Shown: positions 40,831 to 50,647, counted from the first letter of the stretch. The stretch is 64,000 nucleotides of DNA from Lachnospiraceae bacterium (GCA_910575775.1 CAJTEY010000019.1:18587-82586), one strand, 5' to 3'. The notes: a model not told the origin generated them from the sequence alone. Made by a program: numbers and translations.

Positions 40831-42312
40831 ATGGATTTGTCTAACGATAATATGATGGAATCAAAACGGCAGGAAGAATATATAAAAAGGTGTCAGATTT
40901 ATGTTTCGGCCTTTGAGGCGGAACACGGACGGCTTCCGAAGGCATGCGTGGTGACCTTCGGCTGTCAGATGAATGCCAGGGATTCCGAGAAATTGTGTGG
41001 TATTCTGGAAAAGGCGGGGTACGCGCTCACAGACTCTGAGGAGGAGGCGGACTTCGTCCTTTATAATACCTGTACGGTGCGGGATAATGCCAACCAGCGG
41101 GTTTATGGGAGGCTTGGCTGCCTAAACAGCCTGAAAAAAAAGAAACCGCATTTAAAAATCGCGCTTTGCGGCTGTATGATGCAGGAGCAGTCCGTGATTG
41201 AAAAGATACAGAAGAGTTATCGGTTTGTGGATTTGATCTTCGGTACCCACAACATTTTTCAGTTTGCAGGTCTTCTTGCAGAGATGCTCTCGTCCGGGGA
41301 CATGATCGTGGACATCTGGGATGAGACCGATAAAATCGTGGAAAATCTGCCGGTAAAACGAAAATACAGCTATAAATCCGGCGTCAACATTATGTTTGGC
41401 TGCAATAATTTTTGCAGCTATTGTATCGTGCCCTATGTGCGGGGGCGGGAGAGAAGCAGAGAACCGAAGGAGATTCTGCGGGAGATTGAGGCGCTGGTGG
41501 AGGACGGCGTTTCGGAAGTCATGCTGCTTGGGCAGAATGTCAATTCCTATGGGAAAAATCTGGAAAATCCCATGTCTTTTGCCGCGCTTTTAAAAGAGGT
41601 GGAAAAGGTCGAGGGGCTGCGGCGCATCCGCTTTATGACATCCCATCCCAAAGATCTGTCTGACGAGCTGATTGAGGTGATGCAGCGTTCCACAAAGATC
41701 TGCCGTCATCTGCATCTGCCGCTGCAGGCAGGCTCTGACCGCATTTTGCAGGCCATGAACAGACGTTACACGAAGGCGCAGTACCTGGCTTTGGTGGACA
41801 GGCTGAAACATGCCATTCCCGACATTGCAATCACGACGGATCTGATCGTCGGATTTCCGGGGGAGACGCCTGCGGATGTGGAGGAGACGATTGACGTGGT
41901 GAGGAAGGTACAGTTTGACAATGCCTTCACGTTTATCTACTCTCCAAGAACAGGCACGCCGGCGGCGGCTATGGAGAACCAGGTGCCGGAGAAGACCGTG
42001 CACGAGGGTTTTGACAAGCTTCTGGCTGTGGTGCAGGAGACGGCGAAGGAGCGTGCCGCACTTTTGCAGGGAAAGGTTATGGAGGTTCTTGTGGAGGAAG
42101 TGAACGAGCAGGATCCGGCCTTTGTCACGGGGCGGCTTGGCAACAACATGCTGGTGCATTTTAAGGCGGACAGACGTCTGGTTGGCAAATTCGTCATGGT
42201 GTCACTGGACACCTGTCATGGCTTTTACTATACGGGACGGATGGTTGACTGGTTAGGTCAAACCAAACATACGAGATTAGGAAAGATGGTCGATAACCAA
42301 TGGCTGAACTGA
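40831..42312 (+). CDS. miaB: tRNA-2-methylthio-N6-isopentenyladenosine synthase MiaB
   Basis: This radical SAM methylthiotransferase adds the 2-methylthio group to i6A37 of tRNA. The 493-residue protein has an N-terminal UPF0004 domain with three cluster-binding cysteines (VTFGCQMN, YNTCTVRD and ALCGCMMQ). The radical SAM motif CNNFCSYC lies near residue 189. A C-terminal TRAM domain (GKVMEVLVEEV onward) follows. The last 18 residues (GQTKHTRLGKMVDNQWLN) are an unusual tail that overlaps the mutS start by 13 bp. The substrate-producing miaA lies 4.7 kb downstream in the same direction. Confidence 0.95.
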   Translation: MDLSNDNMMESKRQEEYIKRCQIYVSAFEAEHGRLPKACVVTFGCQMNARDSEKLCGILEKAGYALTDSEEEADFVLYNTCTVRDNANQRVYGRLGCLNSLKKKKPHLKIALCGCMMQEQSVIEKIQKSYRFVDLIFGTHNIFQFAGLLAEMLSSGDMIVDIWDETDKIVENLPVKRKYSYKSGVNIMFGCNNFCSYCIVPYVRGRERSREPKEILREIEALVEDGVSEVMLLGQNVNSYGKNLENPMSFAALLKEVEKVEGLRRIRFMTSHPKDLSDELIEVMQRSTKICRHLHLPLQAGSDRILQAMNRRYTKAQYLALVDRLKHAIPDIAITTDLIVGFPGETPADVEETIDVVRKVQFDNAFTFIYSPRTGTPAAAMENQVPEKTVHEGFDKLLAVVQETAKERAALLQGKVMEVLVEEVNEQDPAFVTGRLGNNMLVHFKADRRLVGKFVMVSLDTCHGFYYTGRMVDWLGQTKHTRLGKMVDNQWLN

Positions 42313-44954
42313 CACCTATGATGCAGCAGTACCTGGATACGAAGAAGGAGTATCAGGACTGCATCTTATTTTACAGACTAGGGGATTTTTACGAGATGTT
42401 CTTTGAGGACGCTCTGACGGCGTCCAAGGAACTGGAGATTACACTGACGGGGAAAAGCTGCGGGCAGGAGGAGCGCGCTCCCATGTGCGGCGTTCCTTAC
42501 CACGCGGTGGAGAGCTACTTGAATAAGCTTGTTTCCAAGGGTTATAAAGTGGCGATCTGTGAACAGGTGGAAGATCCGAAAAGTGCAAGGGGGATTGTAA
42601 AGAGGGAGGTCATCCGGGTGGTCACGCCGGGGACGAATCTGAATATCCAGGCTCTCGATGACAGCAAGAACAACTATCTGCTCTGTGTCACTTATTTTCC
42701 AGGCAAGATCGGACTGTCGGTGGCGGATGTGACCACCGGGGATTACTATCTGACAGAAGTGGAGGATATACGCAAACTTCAGGACGAGATCAACAAATAC
42801 GCGCCTTCGGAGGTAATCTGCAACGAGCAGTTTTTTGTGAGCGGATTCGATATTGAGGAATTAAAAAGCCGGCTGAACGTGCCTGTCTATTCGCTGTCTC
42901 CCCACTATTTTGATGAGGAGGGCTGCAAAAAGATATTGACGCGTCATTTCCGGGTAAATACGCTGAAAGGACTCGGAATTGATGACTTTCCTGTGGGAAT
43001 GATTGCGGCCGGGGCGTTGCTTTTGTACCTCTATGAGACGCAGAAAACGTCTCTTTCCCATTTTACTCATCTTTATCCTTATCTGAGCAGCAAATACATG
43101 CTTTTGGACAGCTCTACGAGGAGAAATCTGGAATTGATCGAGACGCTGCGGGAGAAACAGAAAAAGGGGTCTCTTCTTGGCGTGCTTGACCGCACGAAAA
43201 CGGCGCTCGGCGGACGGCTTTTGCGCAAATACATAGAGCAGCCCCTGATTGACAGGGGGAGGATCGAAAAACGGCTGGACGCAGTGGAGGAACTATGCCG
43301 GCGGAGCGTAGACAGAGAGGAACTTCGGGAATATCTGCATGCGATCTACGATCTGGAGCGGCTTCTTGGCAAGGTGAGCTATAAGACCGCCAATCCCAGG
43401 GATCTGATTGCGCTACGCAATTCTCTGGCGATGCTGCCTTCCCTGCGGACGGTGCTTGCCGATTTCGAGGCGCCCCTTCTCCGGGAAATTCTGGAGAACA
43501 TGGATCCGATGCAGGATATTCACAAACTGATCGACGATGCAGTCACCGAGGAGCCGCCCATTGCCATCAAGGAGGGCGGCATTATCAAGGAGGGATTCAA
43601 CGAGACGATAGATTCCCTGAAAAAGGCAAAGACGGACGGGAAAAAGTGGCTGGCGGCGCTGGAGGAGGAAGACCGGGAGCGCACAGGCATCAGAAATCTG
43701 CGGATCAAGTACAACAAGGTCTTCGGTTACTACTTTGAGGTGACCAACTCCTACCGGGATCAGGTGCCGGAGGATTATGTGCGCAAACAGACGCTGGCCA
43801 ATGCGGAGCGGTATACCACGCCCAGGTTAAAGGAGCTGGAGGACTCCATCCTGAATGCGGAGGATAAGCTTTTTACATTGGAATATGACCTGTTCTGTGA
43901 GATCCGGGAGGCCATTGCCGGGGAGGTGGAGCGGATCCAGAAAACGGCCCGGGCGGTGGCAAAGCTGGATGTGTTTACTTCTCTGTCTTTTGTGGCGGAA
44001 CAGAATCATTATGTGCGGCCTTCCCTGAACGAGAAAGGGATGATTGATATTAAGGAGGGGCGGCACCCGGTGGTTGAGCAGATGATCCAGAACGACATGT
44101 TCATTGCAAACGATACCCGTCTGGATGACAAAAAGCACTGCATCGCGGTGATTACAGGCCCCAATATGGCGGGAAAATCTACCTATATGCGGCAGGTGGC
44201 GCTGATTGTGCTGATGACCCAGATCGGCTCCTTTGTGCCTGCTAAAAGAGCGGATATCGGTATTGTAGATCGGATATTCACGAGAGTGGGCGCCTCCGAT
44301 GATCTGGCCAGCGGCCAGTCCACTTTCATGGTGGAGATGAACGAGGTGGCTAATATTTTGAGAAACGCCACGCCGAACAGCCTGCTGGTGCTTGACGAGA
44401 TCGGGCGGGGCACATCCACTTTTGATGGTTTGAGCATTGCCTGGGCGGTCATCGAACATATCAGCAACCGTAGGATTCTCGGGGCTAAAACGCTGTTTGC
44501 CACCCATTACCACGAGCTGACCGAGCTGGAAGGCAAGATGGACAATGTAAACAATTACTGCATCGCGGTCAAGGAGAAAGGGGACGACATCGTATTCCTC
44601 AGAAAGATCGTGAAAGGCGGGGCGGACAAAAGCTATGGCATCCAGGTGGCGAAGCTGGCCGGGGTGCCGGATATGGTGATTGACCGGGCCAAGGAGATTG
44701 TGGAGCAGTTAAGCGACAATGACATCACCGAGAAGGTGCAGAACATAGAGATTGACAGAGGCAGGAGCGAGAAGAAAAAAAGCGTCAGGTACGACGAGGT
44801 GGATCTGGAGCAGATTTCCCTGTTTGACACGGTAACGGATGAGGATGTGATACAGGAGCTGAAAGAGATTGATGTGAGCAACCTGACTCCGGTGGATGCG
44901 CTGAATACATTATACAGATTACAAAACCGATTGAAAAATCGGTGGGGAACGTGA
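42300..44954 (+). CDS. mutS: DNA mismatch repair protein MutS
   Basis: MutS recognises base mismatches. The 884-residue protein has the mismatch-binding domain with its Phe-X-Glu motif (FYRLGDFYEMFFEDA, residues 23-37), connector, lever and clamp domains, and the ATPase domain with Walker A GPNMAGKSTYMRQ (near 620), Walker B LLVLDEIGRGTST (about 695) and THYHELTEL. The ATG at 42300 lies inside the 3' end of miaB, indicating coupling. The stop falls within the left arm of a strong inverted repeat that fills the mutS-mutL gap. Confidence 0.98.
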   Translation: MAELTPMMQQYLDTKKEYQDCILFYRLGDFYEMFFEDALTASKELEITLTGKSCGQEERAPMCGVPYHAVESYLNKLVSKGYKVAICEQVEDPKSARGIVKREVIRVVTPGTNLNIQALDDSKNNYLLCVTYFPGKIGLSVADVTTGDYYLTEVEDIRKLQDEINKYAPSEVICNEQFFVSGFDIEELKSRLNVPVYSLSPHYFDEEGCKKILTRHFRVNTLKGLGIDDFPVGMIAAGALLLYLYETQKTSLSHFTHLYPYLSSKYMLLDSSTRRNLELIETLREKQKKGSLLGVLDRTKTALGGRLLRKYIEQPLIDRGRIEKRLDAVEELCRRSVDREELREYLHAIYDLERLLGKVSYKTANPRDLIALRNSLAMLPSLRTVLADFEAPLLREILENMDPMQDIHKLIDDAVTEEPPIAIKEGGIIKEGFNETIDSLKKAKTDGKKWLAALEEEDRERTGIRNLRIKYNKVFGYYFEVTNSYRDQVPEDYVRKQTLANAERYTTPRLKELEDSILNAEDKLFTLEYDLFCEIREAIAGEVERIQKTARAVAKLDVFTSLSFVAEQNHYVRPSLNEKGMIDIKEGRHPVVEQMIQNDMFIANDTRLDDKKHCIAVITGPNMAGKSTYMRQVALIVLMTQIGSFVPAKRADIGIVDRIFTRVGASDDLASGQSTFMVEMNEVANILRNATPNSLLVLDEIGRGTSTFDGLSIAWAVIEHISNRRILGAKTLFATHYHELTELEGKMDNVNNYCIAVKEKGDDIVFLRKIVKGGADKSYGIQVAKLAGVPDMVIDRAKEIVEQLSDNDITEKVQNIEIDRGRSEKKKSVRYDEVDLEQISLFDTVTDEDVIQELKEIDVSNLTPVDALNTLYRLQNRLKNRWGT

Positions 44955-45013
44955 GAAGAACTTCTAACGCTCACAGCATAGGCTGTTTCGCGAAGAAGTT
45001 CTAAGTCTCACGT
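44949..45013. repeat. nested inverted repeats between mutS and mutL
   Basis: ACGTGAGA (44949-44956) pairs with TCTCACGT (45006-45013), and inside it AGAACTTCT (44957-44965) pairs with AGAAGTTCT (44994-45002); the loop contains CAGCATAGGCTG. The outer arm covers the mutS stop codon. No T-run follows. It may be a processing site or partial terminator in the mutS-mutL transcript. Confidence 0.6.
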
Positions 45014-45015
45014 CA

Positions 45016-45041
45016 GAGAATGCTTGAAAAACAGCATTCTC
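45016..45041. repeat. 26-nt hairpin repeat, copy 2
   Basis: GAGAATGCT (45016-45024) and AGCATTCTC (45033-45041) form a perfect 9-bp stem. The sequence matches 27994-28019 at 23 of 26 positions. It sits 23 bp before the mutL start. Confidence 0.6.
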
Positions 45042-45063
45042 CGAGCGGCCTAGAGGAGGAAAA

Positions 45064-46977
45064 GTGGCGAAGATAAACATACTCGACAACCAGACGATAG
45101 ACAAGATCGCCGCCGGGGAGGTGGTGGAGCGGCCTGCCAGCGTGGTGAAGGAGTTGGTGGAGAATGCCATAGATGCGGGCGCCGACGCTGTTACGGTGGA
45201 GATTAAGGAGGGCGGCACGACCCTGATCCGGGTGACGGACAACGGCGGCGGCATCGAGAAATCCCAGGTGGAAAATGCCTTTCTGCGTCATGCCACAAGT
45301 AAGATTTCTTCCGCTGATGATTTGACCAAGCTGGTCAGTCTGGGATTCCGGGGTGAGGCTCTTGCCAGCATTGCGGCGGTGGCGCAGGTGGAGCTCATTA
45401 CCAAGACGCCGGAGGAGCTGACGGGTATCCGCTATCTGATCGAGGGGGGCGTGGAGAAGGAGCGGGCAGAAATCGGTGCGCCAGACGGCACGACCCTGCT
45501 TGTACGCAATCTGTTTTACAACACGCCGCCCCGCAAAAAGTTCTTAAAACAGCCCAGGACAGAGGGCTCCTATGTGGCGGATCTGATGGAACATCTGGCC
45601 ATGTCAAACCCGCAGGTTTCCTTTAAATTCCTGCTGAACGGCCAGAACAAATTCTATACCACAGGCAGCGGCGATCTGCGGGAGATTGTGTTCCGCATTT
45701 ACGGCAAGGATATCGCCGGCGCGCTCACGGATTTTCGGTGTGAGAAAGAGGGGATGACGGTGACCGGCCTTTTGGGGAAACCAGTGATCAACCGGGCGAA
45801 CCGCTCCTATGAAATCTTCTACATCAACGGCAGATATATCCGAAGCACGCTGATCAGCAAGGCGGTGGAGGAGGGATACCGGGAATATCTGATGCAGCAC
45901 AAATTTCCTTTCTGTATCCTGCATTTTCAGATTGATACGGAGAAGATTGACGTGAACGTCCATCCTTCCAAGATGGAAGTGCGGATCGAGGATGGGCCGG
46001 ACTTCTATGAGACCGTGAGAGAGGCGGTGGAGGAGGCGCTGCGGGAACGGGAGATGATTCCCGAGGTGACCTTGTCTGATGCGGAAAAGAAAGAGGCGAA
46101 GAAAACGGAAAGAAACGGCGGCCGGACAAATGAGAAAGCGCCGGAGCCTTTTGAGAAGAGAAGGATTGCACAATCCCAGCAGAAGCCGGGCGTACAGAGC
46201 GGGGTGGAAATGCCGTTTCCATTGAAGGCGGGAGAGCCCGAGCAGACGGCGTCGATTCGGGCGATCTACGAGAAAAACCGGCCGGCGGAGGCGAATGTCC
46301 TCAGACAGACTGCAGTCTACCGCGCCGGCAGCGGAACAGAAAAAGAAGAAACAGAACAGATGACCATGTTCGACGATAAGATTCTTTCGGAGAAGGCAAA
46401 GGAGCATTATGAGATCATTGGTCAGCTCTTTGAGACGTACTGGCTGATATCCTATCAGGACAAGCTTCTGATCGTAGATCAGCATGCCGCCCACGAGAAG
46501 GTTAGATACGAGCGGTTAATGCGGCATTTCCGGGAGAAGGAGGCTGCTTCTCAGCAGATCAATCCGCCGATGATTGTGACGTTAAACAACCAGGAGAAGG
46601 AATGCCTGCAGAACCATATGGAGGATTTTGCGGCGCTTGGCTTTGTGATCGAGGAGTTTGGCGGGAATGACTACGCAATACGGAGCGTTCCGCTGGATCT
46701 GTACGGCTATACAGAGGGGACATTTTTCTATGAGATACTGGATGAACTGGCGGCCGAGGTGGCAACGGGAACCCCGGAGAGCGTCCGAAACCGCATTGCC
46801 ACGATGGCCTGCAAGGCGGCAGTCAAGGGCAATATGCGTATGAGCAGACAGGAAATGGGGGCACTGATTGACGAGCTTCTGACATTGGACAACCCATATA
46901 ACTGTCCACACGGCAGACCGACGATCATTTCCATGAGTAAGCAGGAGCTGGAGAAGAAATTTAAGCGCATTGTATAA
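45064..46977 (+). CDS. mutL: DNA mismatch repair protein MutL
   Basis: MutL links mismatch recognition to downstream excision. The 637-residue product has a GHKL ATPase N-terminus: IDKIAAGEVVERPASVVKEL (residues 12-31), DNGGGI (about 59-64), GFRGEAL (about 93) and GTTLLVRNLFYNTP (about 141-154). A charged variable linker (about 340-450) leads to the C-terminal dimerisation domain. The endonuclease motif, DQHAAHEKVRYE (about 475), is intact, as expected in species without MutH. GTG start at 45064 after TAGAGGAGGAAAA. Confidence 0.98.
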   Translation: MAKINILDNQTIDKIAAGEVVERPASVVKELVENAIDAGADAVTVEIKEGGTTLIRVTDNGGGIEKSQVENAFLRHATSKISSADDLTKLVSLGFRGEALASIAAVAQVELITKTPEELTGIRYLIEGGVEKERAEIGAPDGTTLLVRNLFYNTPPRKKFLKQPRTEGSYVADLMEHLAMSNPQVSFKFLLNGQNKFYTTGSGDLREIVFRIYGKDIAGALTDFRCEKEGMTVTGLLGKPVINRANRSYEIFYINGRYIRSTLISKAVEEGYREYLMQHKFPFCILHFQIDTEKIDVNVHPSKMEVRIEDGPDFYETVREAVEEALREREMIPEVTLSDAEKKEAKKTERNGGRTNEKAPEPFEKRRIAQSQQKPGVQSGVEMPFPLKAGEPEQTASIRAIYEKNRPAEANVLRQTAVYRAGSGTEKEETEQMTMFDDKILSEKAKEHYEIIGQLFETYWLISYQDKLLIVDQHAAHEKVRYERLMRHFREKEAASQQINPPMIVTLNNQEKECLQNHMEDFAALGFVIEEFGGNDYAIRSVPLDLYGYTEGTFFYEILDELAAEVATGTPESVRNRIATMACKAAVKGNMRMSRQEMGALIDELLTLDNPYNCPHGRPTIISMSKQELEKKFKRIV

Positions 46978-47001
46978 ACGTGCAAACAGGAGGAAAATAG
47001 A

Positions 47002-47958
47002 GTGAAAGCGATTAAGCGGCCTCTGGTGATCCTTACCGGGCCCACGGCAGTGGGGAAGACGGCTCTTTCCATCGCACTTGCAAAAGCCATCGGCGGGGAA
47101 ATCATCTCCGCCGATTCTATGCAGGTATACCGCCACATGGACATCGGTTCGGCCAAAATCATGCCGGAGGAGATGGAGGGTGTGCCCCATCATCTCATTG
47201 ATGTGCTGGAGCCGGCGGAGGAATTTAATGTGGTGGTGTTTCAGAAACTGGCGAAGCAGGCGGTGGAGGAAATTTACAGCCGTGGGCATATTCCCATTTT
47301 GGTAGGCGGCACCGGGTTTTATATACAGGCGTTGGTGTATGATATTGATTTCACGGAAAACAACGAGGACACTGCGCTGCGGCAGGCACTTGAGGAGCAG
47401 GCCCGCAGAGAAGGAGCGGATGTTCTCTATGAAAGGCTTCGCGCGGTGGACCCGGAGTCCTGCGAGAGCATTCATGCCCACAACATAAAGCGGGTGATCC
47501 GGGCCATTGAGTTTTACGAAAAGACAGGAAAAAAGATTTCCGACCACAACCGGGAGCAGCGGCAAAATGATTCGCCCTATCATTTCGCCTTTTTCGTTCT
47601 GACCGACAGCCGGGACAAGATCTATCAGAGGATTGACGAGAGGGTAGACCTGATGATGGCGCATGGGCTGATGGAGGAAGTGCGCGCGCTTCGTGACCGG
47701 GGATGCAGGCGGGACATGGTGTCCATGCAGGGACTTGGCTACAAAGAGCTTCTTGCCTGTCTGGAAGGGGAAATTTCTCTGGAAGAGGCTGTTTATCTGA
47801 TAAAAAGGGACACCAGACATTTCGCAAAAAGGCAGCTCACCTGGTTTCGACGCGAAAAAGAGGTAATTTGGGTGGATAAAACCGTTTATGACCATGATAG
47901 TCAAAAAATGTTAATGTGTATGCAGGATTTCCTGCGCGAAAAAGGGATCATCCTGTAA
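47002..47958 (+). CDS. miaA: tRNA dimethylallyltransferase MiaA
   Basis: MiaA isopentenylates A37 of tRNAs reading UNN codons, providing the substrate of MiaB. The 318-residue product has Walker A GPTAVGKTALS (residues 13-23), the DSMQVYRHMDIGSAK motif (about 35-49), and VGGTGFYIQALVY (about 96-108). GTG start after ACAGGAGGAAAATAGA. It follows mutL as in many Firmicutes. The hfq gene often found next to miaA is absent here. Confidence 0.97.
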   Translation: MKAIKRPLVILTGPTAVGKTALSIALAKAIGGEIISADSMQVYRHMDIGSAKIMPEEMEGVPHHLIDVLEPAEEFNVVVFQKLAKQAVEEIYSRGHIPILVGGTGFYIQALVYDIDFTENNEDTALRQALEEQARREGADVLYERLRAVDPESCESIHAHNIKRVIRAIEFYEKTGKKISDHNREQRQNDSPYHFAFFVLTDSRDKIYQRIDERVDLMMAHGLMEEVRALRDRGCRRDMVSMQGLGYKELLACLEGEISLEEAVYLIKRDTRHFAKRQLTWFRREKEVIWVDKTVYDHDSQKMLMCMQDFLREKGIIL

Positions 47959-48260
47959 GGATTTGTCAAATGCAGAGATATTATGGGGTTTTTAAGGGAA
48001 ACGAGCAGAAAAAACACGAAATTACAAATTCATATACTGTGTTATTTGGGATAGAATGTGTTGTTGAACGTAAAATAATGTTAAAAATTATTGTTATACA
48101 GGCAAAATAAGTCTGAACGGATTGCACAAAAGAAGGAAGATGCAGGAGAACAGCTGACACAAAACGCTGATTTTACAAGGAATTTGGCAAAGGTAATGCA
48201 GAGAAAACCAGAAATGATGTGCAAAATGTACAAAGGAAGAGGAAAGGCAGGACAGGGAAA
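47959..48260. other. 302-bp AT-rich gap after miaA
   Basis: No gene is seen. All short frames lack ribosome sites, and none encodes an Hfq-like protein. The gap contains an extended -10-like sequence (TGTTATACA, 48092-48100) without a clear -35, and purine-rich DNA before the next gene. It probably holds the promoter for the lyase-like gene. Confidence 0.5.
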
Positions 48261-49544
48261 ATGAGGGAGATTGACGGCATATATAAACAGTTTGGCATTT
48301 CGGAGGCGGTATCTCGTTTTGGGGAGGAGGTTCTGTCATCCCTCCGGGAACGGTTCCGGCAGATTGACGAGACGGCAGAGTACAACCAGCTCAAGGTGAT
48401 CCGGGCCATGCAGGAGGCAGGTGTCAGCGAGGCATGTCTGCTTGGCACCACGGGGTATGGCTACAACGATCTGGGGCGCGACACATTGGAAACCGTGTAC
48501 GCAGATGTCTTCCGAACAGAGGATGCGCTTGTTCGGCCGCAGATTACCTGCGGCACCCATGCGCTTGCACTTGCGCTGATGAGTAATCTGCGGCCGGGGG
48601 ACGAGCTGTTATCCCCGGTTGGGAAGCCCTACGATACGCTGGAGGAGGTGATCGGCATCCGTCCGTCCAGAGGCTCCCTTGCGGAGTACGGCATCACCTA
48701 CAGACAGGTGGATCTTCTGCCAGAGGGCGGGTTTGACTACGAAGGCATCCGTGCCGCCATCAACGGGAAGACACGGCTGGTTGCCATCCAGCGTTCCAAG
48801 GGCTACCAGACAAGGCCCACTTTATCCGTGGCCCGCATCGGAGAACTGATTTCCTTTGTGAAGCAGATCAAGCCGGATGTTCTCGTGATGGTAGACAACT
48901 GCTACGGGGAGTTTGTGGAAACCACGGAACCTTCCGAGGTGGGAGCGGATATGGTGGTCGGGTCGCTCATCAAGAATCCGGGAGGCGGGCTTGCGCCCAT
49001 CGGCGGCTATATTGCCGGAAAACGGGAATGTGTGGAGAATGCGGCCTGCCGTCTGACTTCCCCCGGGCTGGCCAAGGAGGTGGGCGCTTCCCTGGGCATC
49101 CTTCCCGCTTTCTATCAGGGTCTGTTTCTGGCGCCGACGGTGACGGCTTCCGCCTTGAAAGGGGCCATATTTGCGGCGAATATATACGAGAAGCTTGGAT
49201 TTGCCGTGGTGCCGGACGGGTCGGAGAGCCGCCACGATATCATTCAGGCTGTGACTTTCGGCTCGCCGGAAGGTGTGATTGCTTTCTGTGAGGGCATTCA
49301 GGCGGCGGCCCCGGTGGACAGTTTTGTGAAGCCGGAACCGTGGGATATGCCTGGCTATGACTCTAAGGTGATTATGGCGGCGGGAGCCTTTGTTGCCGGC
49401 TCCTCCATCGAGCTTTCCGCAGACGGCCCGATTGCACCGCCCTATGCGGTGTATTTTCAGGGAGGGCTTACTTTTCCCCACGCGAAGCTCGGTATCTTGA
49501 AGAGCCTGCAGAATCTGGTGGACTGCGGGATATGCCACATTTGA
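48261..49544 (+). CDS. methionine gamma-lyase-like PLP protein (YnbB / aluminium resistance family)
   Basis: This 427-residue PLP-dependent enzyme of fold type I belongs to the YnbB group often named aluminium-resistance protein or methionine gamma-lyase family. Visible features are TTGYGYNDLGRD (about 55), RPQITCGTHALALAL (about 85), the aspartate in VLVMVDNCYGE (about 208-218) and the putative PLP lysine in VGSLIKNPGGGLAP (about 233-246). It lies downstream of miaA as in Bacillus. True substrate unknown. The start at 48261 (MREIDGIYKQF) follows GACAGGGAAA; a 14-codon upstream extension lacks support. Confidence 0.85.
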   Translation: MREIDGIYKQFGISEAVSRFGEEVLSSLRERFRQIDETAEYNQLKVIRAMQEAGVSEACLLGTTGYGYNDLGRDTLETVYADVFRTEDALVRPQITCGTHALALALMSNLRPGDELLSPVGKPYDTLEEVIGIRPSRGSLAEYGITYRQVDLLPEGGFDYEGIRAAINGKTRLVAIQRSKGYQTRPTLSVARIGELISFVKQIKPDVLVMVDNCYGEFVETTEPSEVGADMVVGSLIKNPGGGLAPIGGYIAGKRECVENAACRLTSPGLAKEVGASLGILPAFYQGLFLAPTVTASALKGAIFAANIYEKLGFAVVPDGSESRHDIIQAVTFGSPEGVIAFCEGIQAAAPVDSFVKPEPWDMPGYDSKVIMAAGAFVAGSSIELSADGPIAPPYAVYFQGGLTFPHAKLGILKSLQNLVDCGICHI

Positions 49545-49565
49545 TGGAAAAAATTTCTTTTTTTG

Positions 49566-49594
49566 TGTACATCAAAATCTGATTGTGATAAAAT
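49566..49594 (+). promoter_or_regulatory. candidate promoter of DUF4321 gene
   Basis: TGTACA (49566-49571) and TAAAAT (49589-49594) are 17 bp apart, about 30 bp before the start codon. The -35 matches consensus at 4 of 6. Confidence 0.45.
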
Positions 49595-49624
49595 GGGCGT
49601 TGGGGAAAGGAGATTGTATTTTTT

Positions 49625-49861
49625 ATGCGCAAAAATAACTGGGCCTGCTTCCTGCTGATTCTGGCGGGAATCGTGATCGGCGGCTTTATCGGGAGTCTGT
49701 TTCCCTCCACATGGCTGAACTATGGTCAGTCTTTTGGTCTGTCACAGCCTCTGGTGCTGGATCTTGGCATCCTGAGTGTGACGTTTGCACTGTCGATTAA
49801 GATCACGATAGCAAGCATTTTGGGGATTGCTCTGGCAATCATCATATACCGCATGATCTGA
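49625..49861 (+). CDS. DUF4321 membrane protein
   Basis: This 78-residue protein has two membrane spans (CFLLILAGIVIGGFIGSLF and ITIASILGIALAIIIYRMI) joined by a loop containing GLSQPLVLDLGILSVTFALS. This pattern is that of DUF4321, common in clostridia beside radC and the mre cluster, as here. Function unknown. The ATG follows GGAAAGGAGATTGTATTTTTT, somewhat widely spaced. radC starts 40 bp downstream. Confidence 0.8.
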   Translation: MRKNNWACFLLILAGIVIGGFIGSLFPSTWLNYGQSFGLSQPLVLDLGILSVTFALSIKITIASILGIALAIIIYRMI

Positions 49862-49900
49862 CCTGTCCTTTTGGAGAGAAGCTGTCGGGAAAGAGACTGC

Positions 49901-50626
49901 ATGAAAACAGGAAAGTGTGAGAACAATGAGTATTACAGGCAGCAAAATCTTCCATTTGAGAAATTTGCCGCCTTCGGAAGTGAGAGTCTTACGGACTCGG
50001 AGCTTCTGGCAATCCTTCTTCGGACAGGAACGAAAGGCGTGAGCGCCAGGGAACTTGGAGAGCGGGTTCTGGCTAAGACAGCCGGATACGGGAACGGACT
50101 TCTCGGGCTGTACCACATACCCGTGAAGGATCTGCAGAAGATAGAGGGAATCGGAGCGGTGAAAGCGATCCAGCTTAAGGCCATCGCGGAATTTGCGAAG
50201 CGGATGGCCCGGGCGAAGGCGAAGAAAGGACTTTCTTTCCACGATCCGTACTCCGTTGCAGATTATTACATGGAGCGGTTCCGCCATGAGTGTGTGGAGC
50301 ATATCCTGCTTCTGTTCCTGGATTCAGGTTACCATCTGATCGGGGAGGAAATCCTCTCAAAAGGTACAGCCAACGCCTCCCTTCTTTCGCCGAGAGAGGT
50401 TTTTAGCAAGGCTTTTCGAAATGGCGCAGCCGGTATTATGCTTCTGCATAACCATCCGGGCGGAAATCCTGTTCCGAGTGAGAACGACCTTCTGGTTACG
50501 GAGCGGATCGGCCGCACGGGAGCGCTCACGGACATTCCACTGGTTGACCACATTATTCTGGGGGACAACAATTATTTCAGCTTTAGAGAGAGTAAATTAC
50601 TGACAGATATGTCGATTGAAATGTAA
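49901..50626 (+). CDS. radC: RadC-family JAB-domain protein
   Basis: The 241-residue RadC protein has an N-terminal helix-hairpin-helix region (LQKIEGIGAVKAIQLKAIAE, about 85-104) and a C-terminal JAB/MPN metallo-domain with the zinc site HNHPGGNPVPSENDL (about 183-197). Despite its name a DNA-repair role is not established. Gene order DUF4321-radC-mreB-mreC-mreD is conserved in Firmicutes. The start at 49901 (MKTGKCENN) has GGGAAAGAGACTGC upstream. Confidence 0.93.
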   Translation: MKTGKCENNEYYRQQNLPFEKFAAFGSESLTDSELLAILLRTGTKGVSARELGERVLAKTAGYGNGLLGLYHIPVKDLQKIEGIGAVKAIQLKAIAEFAKRMARAKAKKGLSFHDPYSVADYYMERFRHECVEHILLLFLDSGYHLIGEEILSKGTANASLLSPREVFSKAFRNGAAGIMLLHNHPGGNPVPSENDLLVTERIGRTGALTDIPLVDHIILGDNNYFSFRESKLLTDMSIEM

Positions 50627-50647
50627 AGAGAAAGGGGTACATTTACC

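Noticed and set aside
45604..46494. 296-codon minus-strand frame within mutL
   Set aside because: Antisense shadow of a conserved gene; no ribosome site or recognisable motif.
46582..47904. 440-codon open frame on the minus strand, antisense to mutL and miaA
   Set aside because: It is a shadow of two well-supported plus-strand genes, has His/Arg/Leu-rich composition typical of antisense frames and no ribosome site.
47959..48260. hfq gene after miaA
   Set aside because: The position suits hfq, but no frame in the gap encodes an Sm-fold protein and the frames lack ribosome sites.
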